Origin: Paenibacillus naphthalenovorans
GTDB lineage: Bacteria > Bacillota > Bacilli > Paenibacillales > NBRC-103111
Assembly (NCBI RefSeq): GCF_900099895.1
Contig: NZ_FNDY01000001.1
Coordinates: 124,001-188,000, forward strand
Length of the DNA: 64,000 bases
Reading direction: 5' to 3'
Part shown: positions 9,589 to 16,867 of the stretch, piece by piece
How positions within the stretch are numbered: position 1 is the first letter of the stretch
Layout: every line of letters begins with the position of its first letter
Translations under genes and position numbers: made by a program
The notes under the pieces: generated by a model
What the model saw: the letters and a program-made list of their open reading frames with translations, nothing else
What the model was told of the DNA's origin: nothing
Databases searched by the model: none

Positions 9589-9618
9589 AGATTAACACGA
9601 CCGTTTCGGCCTTGTCAA
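9589..9618 (-). promoter_or_regulatory. Promoter of the serA T-box leader
   Basis: Minus strand: consensus -35 TTGACA at 9613-9618, an 18-base spacer, then a weak -10 TAATCT at 9589-9594. Transcription would start near 9582, at the 5' end of the T-box leader. Confidence 0.6.
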
Positions 9619-9755
9619 TAGGTGTCGAACTGAAATTAAAATACGAAATCTTTGTGAATATTTTTTTCCTGGATTTCTATTCCCGTTCGTTTGGACGGAG
9701 CGGTCAAACATGCTAAGATAGAGGTTGAAATGAGCAGTGATGCAAGGAGGAACTC

Positions 9756-10085
9756 ATGGAATATCCTATTGATCGAGTGGGGCCGGAAGACTTCAAGCGA
9801 AAGCTGGAGAACGGGGAATTATCAGATTCCCTTATTATTGACGTAAGAGAGCCGTACGAATGGGAGTATTATCGCTGGGATGAGCTGGTTCTTATGCCGA
9901 TGAATTCCATTCCGGAAAGACTGGGGGAGCTTCCCAAGGATAAACCCATCTATGTCGTGTGCGCCCATGGCGTACGAAGTGCCAATGTCAGCTATTATTT
10001 GAAGCAGCAGGGGTTTGATCAAGTGGTCAATGTGGATGGAGGAATGGCTGCGTTGGCTGCGCTGCGCGGGTTTCAGTACGATTAA
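9756..10085 (+). CDS. Rhodanese-like domain protein
   Basis: A 109-residue single-domain rhodanese. LIIDVREPYEWEYY forms the conserved CH2A-like segment. The active-site loop VVCAHGVRS carries the catalytic Cys that would accept a persulfide sulfur. The C-terminal VNVDGGMAAL is also typical. The protein is cytoplasmic, with no signal peptide. Start ATG 9756 follows AAGGAGG. It is flanked by a hairpin terminator and diverges from the serA leader, so it is probably monocistronic. The substrate is unknown. Confidence 0.88.
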   Translation: MEYPIDRVGPEDFKRKLENGELSDSLIIDVREPYEWEYYRWDELVLMPMNSIPERLGELPKDKPIYVVCAHGVRSANVSYYLKQQGFDQVVNVDGGMAALAALRGFQYD

Positions 10086-10102
10086 ACCTTTTCCTTGTAT
10101 AA

Positions 10103-10138
10103 GCAAAAATAAGTACCCGACAGGGTACTTATTTTTGC
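10103..10138. terminator. Bidirectional terminator after the rhodanese gene
   Basis: A perfect 16-base inverted repeat (GCAAAAATAAGTACCC and its complement) around a 4-base loop. The A/T-rich arms supply U tracts in both directions. It serves the rhodanese gene and the convergent minus-strand gene. Confidence 0.88.
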
Positions 10139-10161
10139 GGTACGACCGATAAGGCATAGGG

Positions 10162-11070
10162 TTAATTGGTGAAGAAAGGAAGCTGGGGCAGCGTCTCATT
10201 CGCATATCTGTTTTTGCCCCGGAGGAAATCGCCCGGTCTGACTGCGTTTGTTGCGATCAGAACATCAACGATGCCCTCAATTTCCTGCAAATTCAAATTC
10301 TTGGCTTGTCCGGAAGCAAGCATTTCATCGATCCGGGCGGTTAAATCCTGCGGTGTGAACGCTTTGAATAACTTGGAAGTCATCATCATTTGAGCTATGT
10401 ATTCGTTTTTCATATTCAGGCCAAGACGGCTCCAATCGTTGATGGATACCGGTTTGGTTACGTCAATCGGTTTGAACTGTTCATTCACCGTTTGATTCCA
10501 TTTGACGATCGATTCGTAGTATTCTTTTTCGGCCCGCAGCGCATAATTTTTCGCTTCCTCAAGGTAAGCGTCTTTATCCAGCTGGGAGACAAGCTCGGTA
10601 CCGGGTACCGCATTGGCCTTGGATTGGTATCCGCCGAGCGCTTCATTGAACAGTTTTAAGCTTCTCATATAGTTCATATGCGCCTCTTTGAGAAGAGGCG
10701 AGGAATCGGGCATCGATTTAGCGCCCAGTCCGTCGTAAGTTTCTTTCGCCAGCTTGGCGAGTTCCTTCAGGATCAGGGAAGCGTCCGCCGGACTGTTGGT
10801 TTGCAGCTCTTCCATTTTGTCGAACCATCTTTTATGAAATTCCCTGTATGGCTGATAAATGGTATGATAGAAAGACACCAGATACTGTTGGTGGTAAGCG
10901 GCAAAACCCTTTTCCGCTTCGTTTTTCTCGGCGAGCATTTTTTCATATTTTACCGCGGTCCGCTCTTGTCCCATCTTCAAGCCGAAGAAAAATGCTCCAA
11001 GTGCCACGACAAGCATAAAGATAAAAGTGACGGCGAATAGGTAATCCGTTCGGGTCAACCGTTTGTCCAT
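10162..11070 (-). CDS. Membrane-anchored protein of unknown function
   Basis: A 302-residue protein I do not recognise. One N-terminal transmembrane helix (about residues 11-30) is followed by a soluble, charged, mostly helical region with coiled-coil character (YEKMLAEKNEAEKGFAAYHQQY). The bulk is probably outside the cell. No catalytic motif or cysteine pattern is evident. The gene diverges from a CPBP protease gene, and the two starts are about 65 bases apart, so they may share a regulatory region. A structural or sensory envelope role is possible, but this is inference. Confidence 0.7.
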   Translation of the reverse strand: MDKRLTRTDYLFAVTFIFMLVVALGAFFFGLKMGQERTAVKYEKMLAEKNEAEKGFAAYHQQYLVSFYHTIYQPYREFHKRWFDKMEELQTNSPADASLILKELAKLAKETYDGLGAKSMPDSSPLLKEAHMNYMRSLKLFNEALGGYQSKANAVPGTELVSQLDKDAYLEEAKNYALRAEKEYYESIVKWNQTVNEQFKPIDVTKPVSINDWSRLGLNMKNEYIAQMMMTSKLFKAFTPQDLTARIDEMLASGQAKNLNLQEIEGIVDVLIATNAVRPGDFLRGKNRYANETLPQLPFFTN

Positions 11071-11135
11071 GTGGTGAACACCTCTGATTCTGTTGTATGC
11101 TGATAGTATAGGTGAAAATGTCGAAAAAGGGAATC

Positions 11136-11732
11136 ATGATGAAAAAATTCATAAAGCATTTTAAATTTCAAAAAGTCAATCTGGATGAAGTAGACGATCG
11201 TTTTTTGCTGATCAATCTGTATGTAACCCAATTGGTCGTGCTGATCGCGGCTGTGGTGATCCTGTTGTTTCAAAAACCGCAGTTCAGCGCCATCTTTTCC
11301 ATCGCCGCGGGTACCCGCATTCTTATATGGAGCATTGGTTTCGCGGCAGCGGTGGTCATAGTCGATTTATTGATTTCAAGCAAGGTCCCTCCTGAAGTGA
11401 CAGATGACGGCGGCATTAATGAAAAGATTTTCAAAAACAGGCCGTTGTGGCATATCGCTTTGCTTTCTCTGGTCGTGGCGTTCTGCGAGGAACTGTTGTT
11501 CCGCGGTGCGATCCAGGCTTCCTGGGGGCCTTATTGGACAAGCATATTGTTTGCCGCCATTCATATCCGTTATTTGCAGCACTGGCTGATGACCGGGCTT
11601 GTATTTGGCATCAGCTACGGCCTGGGCTGGATTTATATCCAAACGGGCTCGCTGTGGACTCCGATCGCAGCTCACTTTCTCATCGACTTCACCATGGGCT
11701 GCATCCTTCGATTCAGGAGTGAGGAAACATGA
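11136..11732 (+). CDS. CPBP-family intramembrane glutamic endopeptidase
   Basis: About 198 residues, with several hydrophobic segments and the CPBP (Abi/CAAX protease-like) motifs. These are FCEELLFRGAIQASWG with the EExxxR signature, FAAIHIRYLQHW with the second His, and PIAAHFLIDF with the third. Family members cleave within membranes; bacterial ones act in signalling, immunity or peptide maturation. I chose ATG 11136 because AAAAAGGG lies 4 bases before it; ATG 11139 is equally possible. An in-frame GTG at 11112 lies near a TATAGT-like -10. The stop overlaps the next start (ATGA). Confidence 0.85.
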   Translation: MMKKFIKHFKFQKVNLDEVDDRFLLINLYVTQLVVLIAAVVILLFQKPQFSAIFSIAAGTRILIWSIGFAAAVVIVDLLISSKVPPEVTDDGGINEKIFKNRPLWHIALLSLVVAFCEELLFRGAIQASWGPYWTSILFAAIHIRYLQHWLMTGLVFGISYGLGWIYIQTGSLWTPIAAHFLIDFTMGCILRFRSEET

Positions 11733-11947
11733 GCAGGAAACGACAAACCTTGTTACAACAAGAACGCAAAGAACCGGAGCACGCAGCGGTGGCGGAGTTG
11801 GATGATCATTACCTGCCGCCGCGACAAACGGTTCACCCGACCGAGAAAGAAAAGTGGGTATTTATCTTTTATCGGTCGCTGTTGTGGATTTTTGTACTCC
11901 TTGTTGCAGGTCTTTTGATTTGGGGCTGGACGCTGTTTAATTCCTGA
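11729..11947 (+). CDS. Small single-pass membrane protein
   Basis: A 72-residue protein with a charged N-terminal half and one C-terminal transmembrane helix (about residues 46-69, WVFIFYRSLLWIFVLLVAGL). Its ATG overlaps the stop of the CPBP protease gene, so the two are probably translated together, and it may be a partner or substrate. Its last codons overlap the 3' end of a minus-strand pseudogene. No family recognised. Confidence 0.68.
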   Translation: MSRKRQTLLQQERKEPEHAAVAELDDHYLPPRQTVHPTEKEKWVFIFYRSLLWIFVLLVAGLLIWGWTLFNS

Positions 11948-12512
11948 TTTCGATCGTTTCGGGATCTACGAAGGCGCAGCCCTTTTTCTTCAATCGGGTC
12001 AGGAGCGTGTCCAGCGCTTTTGCTGTCCAGGGCAGTTCGTGCATCAAGATGTTGCTTCCGGGACGAAGCTGTTCCAATACATTTGAGATGATCCGGCCCG
12101 GATTATTTTTTTTGACCATCATCTCCCAGTTCTTGGAACCGTTTGACCATGTCATGTAAATCATATGCTCCTCTTTTACCTTGGCACGGACTGCCTCGCT
12201 GGCCGAACCGAAGGGAGGCCGGTAAAAGGCCGGGGCTTTGCCTGTCAGCTCCTGCACAGCCTTTTGGGCGCCGTTTTCGGATTCATCATATATAGCTTGA
12301 GCTTTTCCTGCGGGGCTGAAGGTTCAGGCGGCTTCTTTTGTTCCAAAGGAGGGGGTTCCCGGATCGGCCGCGGGCGGTGCCGCATGAGGGGAAGCGGGCG
12401 TGGCCGCCGGACTTGCAGGAACCGGTGCGGCTGCCGGCGTGTTGGCGTTCGGATTGGCGCAAGAGGTCAGGACCAGCGCCGCCGCGGACAAGAGAAGCCA
12501 GTTATTCTTCAT
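11937..12512 (-). pseudogene. Lipoprotein polysaccharide deacetylase, internally deleted and with a nonsense codon
   Basis: The N-terminal part (12512 down to 12327) is a lipoprotein leader (LLLSAAALVLTSCANP) followed by a Pro/Ala-rich linker. It ends at an in-frame TGA (12324-12326). The same frame continues as TFSPAGKAQAIYDE and joins directly to the C-terminal half of a NodB domain: AFYRPPFGSASEAVRAKVKE (RPP[FY]G motif 3), MTWSNGSKNWE and SNILMHELPW. The TFDDG and HxxxH metal-binding motifs are missing, so about half of the catalytic domain has been lost without a frameshift. The product cannot be an active deacetylase. Homology to the lipoprotein PdaB-like group is from recall. Confidence 0.82.
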
Positions 12513-12636
12513 AAGGAAGCTCCTGTTCTAACGTCATGTTTGTTGGCTTACAGCTTTCCTTATTTTATCATGCATGTCTCCATGTTACATAGAGGAGAAT
12601 AAATGAGGAAGACGAATCTAAGCGGAGGGATGGACT

Positions 12637-13005
12637 ATGAGAGTAGGAGCATTTTTGCTCGGAGGACTTGTAGGAGCGGCGGCTGTCGTCTATTTGTCCA
12701 ATAGAAACAAATCGTTGTTCGGTGCCGCGTTCAGCAGCAGCGATTCGGTAAACCCGTCGATGGGCATGGCGTCATCGTCGGGCACAATAGGTCAAACCAA
12801 GTCGGGCGCGTCGGAATCTCAATCCTTTCAATCAGGATCCAAAGAGAAGGCGAATAAGCCGAAAAAGGGCTTGAATGAAGATTTATTTAAAGAAGACGGG
12901 TTGAACAAGGTTAGCGATATTGTAAATCAAGATCCCGGACTAAAGGCCGCTGTAGAAAAAATTTTGGACAGCAATGCGGGAAAAGAACAATATGGCGCAC
13001 ATTAA
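12637..13005 (+). CDS. Small protein with N-terminal membrane segment, YtxH-like
   Basis: A 122-residue protein. The N-terminus (MRVGAFLLGGLVGAAAVVYL) is a glycine/alanine-rich hydrophobic segment of the YtxH type. A Ser/Gly/Lys-rich low-complexity middle and a short conserved-looking C-terminal helix (LNKVSDIVNQDPGLKAAVEKIL) follow. RBS GGAGGG precedes the ATG. Function unknown; a membrane-tethered stress or spore protein is possible. It is flanked by a terminator downstream. Confidence 0.72.
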   Translation: MRVGAFLLGGLVGAAAVVYLSNRNKSLFGAAFSSSDSVNPSMGMASSSGTIGQTKSGASESQSFQSGSKEKANKPKKGLNEDLFKEDGLNKVSDIVNQDPGLKAAVEKILDSNAGKEQYGAH

Positions 13006-13022
13006 TTTTCAGAATTAGATAT

Positions 13023-13068
13023 CGGGCACAGCGTTGTCTTTCAAAGACGGCGGTTGTGTCTTTTTCTT
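13023..13068 (+). terminator. Terminator after the YtxH-like gene
   Basis: Outer stem GGCACA/TGTGTC and inner stem GTCTTT/AAAGAC, followed by TTTTTCTTT. It precedes the mecA promoter. Confidence 0.7.
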
Positions 13069-13115
13069 TATTGTGTTATTTTTAGGGGTATAACCGTTCT
13101 TTTCTTTCAGGTTTG

Positions 13116-13124
13116 TGATATAAT
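13116..13124 (+). promoter_or_regulatory. Extended -10 promoter of mecA
   Basis: TGATATAAT, that is TGn followed by consensus TATAAT (13119-13124). No good -35 hexamer is visible, which is usual for extended -10 promoters. About 105 bases of leader precede mecA. Confidence 0.55.
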
Positions 13125-13237
13125 AGTCATATCATGAAAATACAAGCTCTTCATTTCATGAATCGCAGGGCCATGGCTCACCTTTGTAACCCAAACTTCA
13201 TAAGATATTATTACAGTCGGCAAGGGAGGAATCCAGT

Positions 13238-13837
13238 ATGAAAATGGAGCGTTTAAGTCAGGACAAGATACGGATTTTCCTCACATTCGATGACTTAACG
13301 GAGCGCGGCATTCATAAGGATGACATGTGGAGAGAAATACCTAAGGTGCACGAGCTGTTTAGTGAAATGATGGATCAGGCTTATATGGAGCTTGGCTTTG
13401 ATGCAACAGGTCCGCTTGCCGTCGAGGTGCTGGCCATGCCGGCACAAGGAATGATGGTGATCGTAACACGGGGCAAGATGAATTTTAGCCACGGTGAAGA
13501 TGCGATTGACGAAGACTTGGAAGAGGTATACGAGCTTGAAGTGACTATGGATGAAACGGACCAGGTCACCTATGCTTTTCATGATTTCGAAGACCTGCTT
13601 CGCATGGCCAAAGTCATTAACCCGTTATTGACGAATGGCGGAACTCTGTATTCATACAAAAACAAGTGGATCTTGCTCCTTGACGCAGCCGATATGGAAG
13701 ATAAACAGCTGCAATTGATTGTAGCCGTTTTATCGGAGTATGGGGAGGCGACTTCGGTTACGCAAGCCATGCTTGAGGAATATGGCAAAACGGTCATTGA
13801 ATCCGATGCCGTGAAGGTGCTTTGCGCTAAATTCTAA
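13238..13837 (+). CDS. mecA: Adaptor protein MecA
   Basis: A 199-residue member of the MecA/YpbH family, which delivers substrates to the ClpC ATPase for ClpCP proteolysis. The N-terminal substrate-binding domain starts MERLSQDKIRIFLTFDDL. A negatively charged linker (EDAIDEDLEEVYELE) leads into the C-terminal ClpC-binding domain. Synteny with prsW and ypeB matches the B. subtilis ypbH position. RBS GGGAGG precedes the ATG at a 10-base spacing; the ATG two codons downstream is possible. Confidence 0.93.
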   Translation: MKMERLSQDKIRIFLTFDDLTERGIHKDDMWREIPKVHELFSEMMDQAYMELGFDATGPLAVEVLAMPAQGMMVIVTRGKMNFSHGEDAIDEDLEEVYELEVTMDETDQVTYAFHDFEDLLRMAKVINPLLTNGGTLYSYKNKWILLLDAADMEDKQLQLIVAVLSEYGEATSVTQAMLEEYGKTVIESDAVKVLCAKF

Positions 13838-13867
13838 CTAATCCTGTCTACACAGACTAAGACATGA

Positions 13868-13909
13868 AGCATTCACAAAAACGTTCGTTTTTGTTGGAAT
13901 GCTTTTTTT
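13868..13909 (+). terminator. Terminator after mecA
   Basis: Stem AGCATTC-ACAAAAACG pairs with CGTTTTTGT-GAATGCT-like sequence (one bulge) around TTCG, then a run of seven T. Confidence 0.88.
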
Positions 13910-13927
13910 GCGGGGGGAAGTAAGGCG

Positions 13928-15439
13928 ATGTCGGGAACCAATAGAAGCGCGGCCGTAGCTACCTTTGATTTAGAGGAGCTGGTCGTTCATTATCAGAAAC
14001 AGCTGCGCGAGGAGGCATTCTTGTATCTGCAGCGGCGGGGCATCGCTCAGGAAACGGTTGAACGTTACCGGATCGGCTTCGAGCCTGGTAAAATCGGTTT
14101 TTATGTGAATTCAAACAAACTGGGGGATTATTTTGAAAACCGGGTGATCATTCCGATAGCGGATGCGGAAGGCGCTGCCGTTGATTTAATCGGTCGTTCG
14201 ATCGATCATCGCGAACCGAAATACAAATCGCTGCTCGGTGTCGATGATATAATGTTTAATGAACAGATCCTGGAAGAAACGGAGGATGTCATTCTCGCAA
14301 GCGGTGTCTTCGATGTTCTTAGCTTGGCTCAGGCCCGGCTCCCGGCGGTATGCGTACCTGTCTGGATGACCTTCAAGGATAGTCATGCGGAGAAACTTAG
14401 GGAGAAGAGAGTGTTTATTTGTCTCGGTAATGATGAGCTTGGCAGGAGTGAAAGTGTAAGAATACTGACCATGCTGCAACCGATAGCCAAGCAGGCGCTC
14501 ATCGTTCAAATGCCGGAATCCATAAGAGATGTCAACGATTTCTTCGTGCGCGTACAACATCCGTTGGATACCTTCATGAAATTGTTAAATGAAACGATGG
14601 AAGAAACGATGATGCTACCCATCGCCCCCGATGTAAAAAATATTACGATATATACGGAAGAATATATGAAAAGACACCGCGGCCAGTCGTCCGGCATTCC
14701 TACGGGAATTGCGGAACTCGATGAAACGTTGTTCGGCGGGCTGCGCAGCGGGCTTTATTTGATTGCTGGAGGCGCCTCATCCGGCAAAACGATGCTGATG
14801 AAACAAATAGCCGATCATATCGCTTCCGAGCAAACGCCAGTCGTCTATGTTTCGTGGGATATGACGGCTTTTGAGCTATGGGCTCGAAGCATTGCCCGCA
14901 TCATCGGCACGGAGCCGCAAAAAGTGCTGAGCGGTAAAGTTCCCCCTGAAGAAGTAAGTGATGCGAACAAGCAGTATACCCAAATCAGCAAAATGTTGTG
15001 GACGATCGAATGCTCCATTGACACGCCCATGGACCGGGTGATGGCTTCCATCGAGCGAATCGGGGCGATGGCAGGAAAAACGCCGGTCGTTTTCATTGAT
15101 CATCTTAACCGGATTCCTGTGACCGGCTTGCAGCAGACTCCCAAATCGGCAAGCGAGCATCAGACGATGCTGGCTTATGTCCTCAAGCAGTGGTCCAGAG
15201 AGCGGGGCGGTCCCGTTCTGGCAGCGATTCCTTCGGATATCGGGGAAGAAGCTCTTCCGCAAGGCGTGGAGGCCTCTGCGGATGTTATTATGCTGTTAAA
15301 GCCGCAGCCCGTCGGGGAGCCGAACCAAGGGCGTGGCGTAGCTCTCCATCTGCTGAAACACCGAAACGGTTCTTTAAAGACAATCCAATTGCGTTTTCAT
15401 GACCAAAAGGCAGTGTTTGTAGTAGCGGCGAACCCATAA
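13928..15439 (+). CDS. TOPRIM plus DnaB-like helicase fusion with degenerate TOPRIM site
   Basis: A 503-residue protein with primase-helicase architecture but no zinc-binding domain. Residues about 20-100 resemble the DnaG/Toprim_N core (EEAFLYLQRRGIAQETVERYRIG, YFENRVIIPIADAEG, EPKYKSL). A TOPRIM-like domain follows at about 118-205. Its usual glutamate (EGxxD) reads ASGVFD at 124-129, and the DxD loop reads CLGNDELG at 165-172, so key catalytic acids are missing. The C-terminal RecA/DnaB domain (about 250-500) has Walker A GGASSGKT (281-288), Walker B VVFID (387-391) and the C-terminal LLKHRNGS arginine-finger region. The layout resembles T7 gp4/Twinkle, with a probably non-catalytic TOPRIM. 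There are no phage genes nearby. Function unknown. Confidence 0.85.
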   Translation: MSGTNRSAAVATFDLEELVVHYQKQLREEAFLYLQRRGIAQETVERYRIGFEPGKIGFYVNSNKLGDYFENRVIIPIADAEGAAVDLIGRSIDHREPKYKSLLGVDDIMFNEQILEETEDVILASGVFDVLSLAQARLPAVCVPVWMTFKDSHAEKLREKRVFICLGNDELGRSESVRILTMLQPIAKQALIVQMPESIRDVNDFFVRVQHPLDTFMKLLNETMEETMMLPIAPDVKNITIYTEEYMKRHRGQSSGIPTGIAELDETLFGGLRSGLYLIAGGASSGKTMLMKQIADHIASEQTPVVYVSWDMTAFELWARSIARIIGTEPQKVLSGKVPPEEVSDANKQYTQISKMLWTIECSIDTPMDRVMASIERIGAMAGKTPVVFIDHLNRIPVTGLQQTPKSASEHQTMLAYVLKQWSRERGGPVLAAIPSDIGEEALPQGVEASADVIMLLKPQPVGEPNQGRGVALHLLKHRNGSLKTIQLRFHDQKAVFVVAANP

Positions 15440-15493
15440 ATGCCGAGGAAGGCTTGATCTCCTTCCAAGGTTTGAACAGAGGGTGGGTTGCTT

Positions 15494-15828
15494 GTGACCG
15501 ACAACTTAAACGTTCTTCACGCGACACAGCACAGCATTGAACAGACCCTTACAAAGCTGGGGTATTCAAGGGCGATGACCTGCTGGAACCTGATGGGCTG
15601 GCTAGTGCAGGAGGCGTGGTGGTGTCCTACTTCGAATGGGTGCAAAATAATCAGGGATATTACTGGACGGAGCAGCAAGTGCATGCCAGGCTGCAAGAAA
15701 TGATGGAAAAAGGGTTTGAAAATGTCTATAATATTCATGTGACGAGAAATGTCGATATGCGTTTGGCTGCTTATATGGCCGGTGTCCGCAAAATGGCGGA
15801 GGCTGCGCGTTTCCGCGGCTGGGCGTAA
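15494..15828 (+). pseudogene. Glutamate dehydrogenase remnant (N- and C-terminal ends only)
   Basis: A GTG start behind a G-rich ribosome site gives TDNLNVLHATQHSIEQTL and on to LGYSRA, the N-terminus of a GudB/RocG-type NAD glutamate dehydrogenase. From about 15569 a different frame encodes GDDLLEPDGLASAGGVVVSY. It continues to the exact family C-terminus (GYYWTEQQVHARLQEMMEKG...MAEAARFRGWA). Roughly 300 codons between the ends are gone, and the ends are out of frame. The junction AGGGCGATGAC reads sensibly in both frames, suggesting deletion across a short shared sequence. gudB sits here in B. subtilis, so this is decay in place. Confidence 0.9.
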
Positions 15829-15844
15829 AGATGGGAGGGCCGCT

Positions 15845-16537
15845 TTGAGCGTCTTATCTATCCTTACGATGGCTATTGCGCCTGGTGTCGCTCTGCTGTC
15901 GTATTTTTATTTAAAAGACCGTTACGATCCCGAGCCGATCTCTCAGGTGTTGAAGCTTTTTTTGTTCGGGATGATCCTTGTGTTTCCTGTCATGGTGCTT
16001 CAACATGCGCTGCTGCAGGGGCTCGGTGAAGATCCGTTTGTCTTTTCATTTGTCGCCTCTTCATTTCCAGAAGAGTTTTTTAAATGGTTCATCATTTATT
16101 TTGTTATATTCAAGCATACCTCCTTTGACGAACCCTACGACGGCATTGTATATGCCGTGGCCGTTTCTCTCGGGTTCGCCACGCTGGAGAATGTCATTTA
16201 CGCTTTTTTGAGCAATCTTCATTTTGCGGATTTGATGATGCGGGCATTCCTGCCCGTTTCGGGTCACGCCATGTTCGGTGTCATGATGGGTTTTCATTTC
16301 GGCAAAGCGAGATTTACTCCGGAACGGACCAATCGGCATTTGTTCTATGCTTTCGCGCTGCCGTTTTTCTGGCACGGCATTTTTGACTATATTTTGCTTG
16401 CCACCAAATCGTATTGGGTTTGGTTTATGGCGCCGCTGATGTGCTTCTTGTGGCTGCGGAGCCTGTGGAAAGTGAACCGGGCCAACGCCAAGTCGCCTCT
16501 CGGGAGGATAACACGGGAAGAACGGATTAAAATATAG
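15845..16537 (+). CDS. prsW: Intramembrane protease PrsW
   Basis: A 230-residue polytopic membrane protein with PrsW (PF13367) motifs: EEFFKWFIIYF (paired glutamates), YDGIVYAVAVSLGFATLEN and LPVSGHAMFGVMMGFHFG with the conserved His. In B. subtilis PrsW performs site-1 cleavage of the anti-sigma factor RsiW during envelope stress. The TTG at 15845 follows GGGAGGG at good spacing; upstream in-frame codons belong to the overlapping gdh remnant. No sigW/rsiW pair is seen in this window. Confidence 0.92.
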   Translation: MSVLSILTMAIAPGVALLSYFYLKDRYDPEPISQVLKLFLFGMILVFPVMVLQHALLQGLGEDPFVFSFVASSFPEEFFKWFIIYFVIFKHTSFDEPYDGIVYAVAVSLGFATLENVIYAFLSNLHFADLMMRAFLPVSGHAMFGVMMGFHFGKARFTPERTNRHLFYAFALPFFWHGIFDYILLATKSYWVWFMAPLMCFLWLRSLWKVNRANAKSPLGRITREERIKI

Positions 16538-16591
16538 CCGGTTTGCCCATAATGGGAGTACAATAACGATTGCGCATACCGGAGGGAAGCC

Positions 16592-16756
16592 ATGACCGCA
16601 GCAAGCCCGCGCGTGAAAGTAACGATCCGCTGTAAAAGATGCGGAGAGAAATTTATTTTGAGGGGCCGGAAGGAAAAAGGAAAGATTGATACCGGCTTTA
16701 AGCAGTGCATCTGCAATAATGAAATGGATTTTGACATCGAAACACATGATTTCTGA
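16592..16756 (+). CDS. 54-residue zinc-ribbon-like protein
   Basis: A short gene with a GGAGGG ribosome site before its ATG. The protein is basic and carries CKRCGEKFILRG near residue 14 and CIC near residue 40. This is a four-cysteine pattern of the zinc-ribbon type, followed by an acidic C-terminus (NNEMDFDIETHDF). Function unknown. It is directly followed by a terminator and is probably the last gene of the prsW transcript. Confidence 0.7.
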   Translation: MTAASPRVKVTIRCKRCGEKFILRGRKEKGKIDTGFKQCICNNEMDFDIETHDF

Positions 16757-16765
16757 AGTGTCAGG

Positions 16766-16789
16766 GTCGGCGGAAGCCGACTTTTTTAT
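16766..16789 (+). terminator. Terminator after the zinc-ribbon gene
   Basis: Stem GTCGGC/GCCGAC with loop GGAA, then six T and T-rich sequence. Confidence 0.88.
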
Positions 16790-16867
16790 TTTGTTGATTG
16801 CATAAAGGATCTACCTTCAAGCGCAAACTAAGCCCAAGTTTTTCTGATGAAGGGAGATCTGTCGAAA

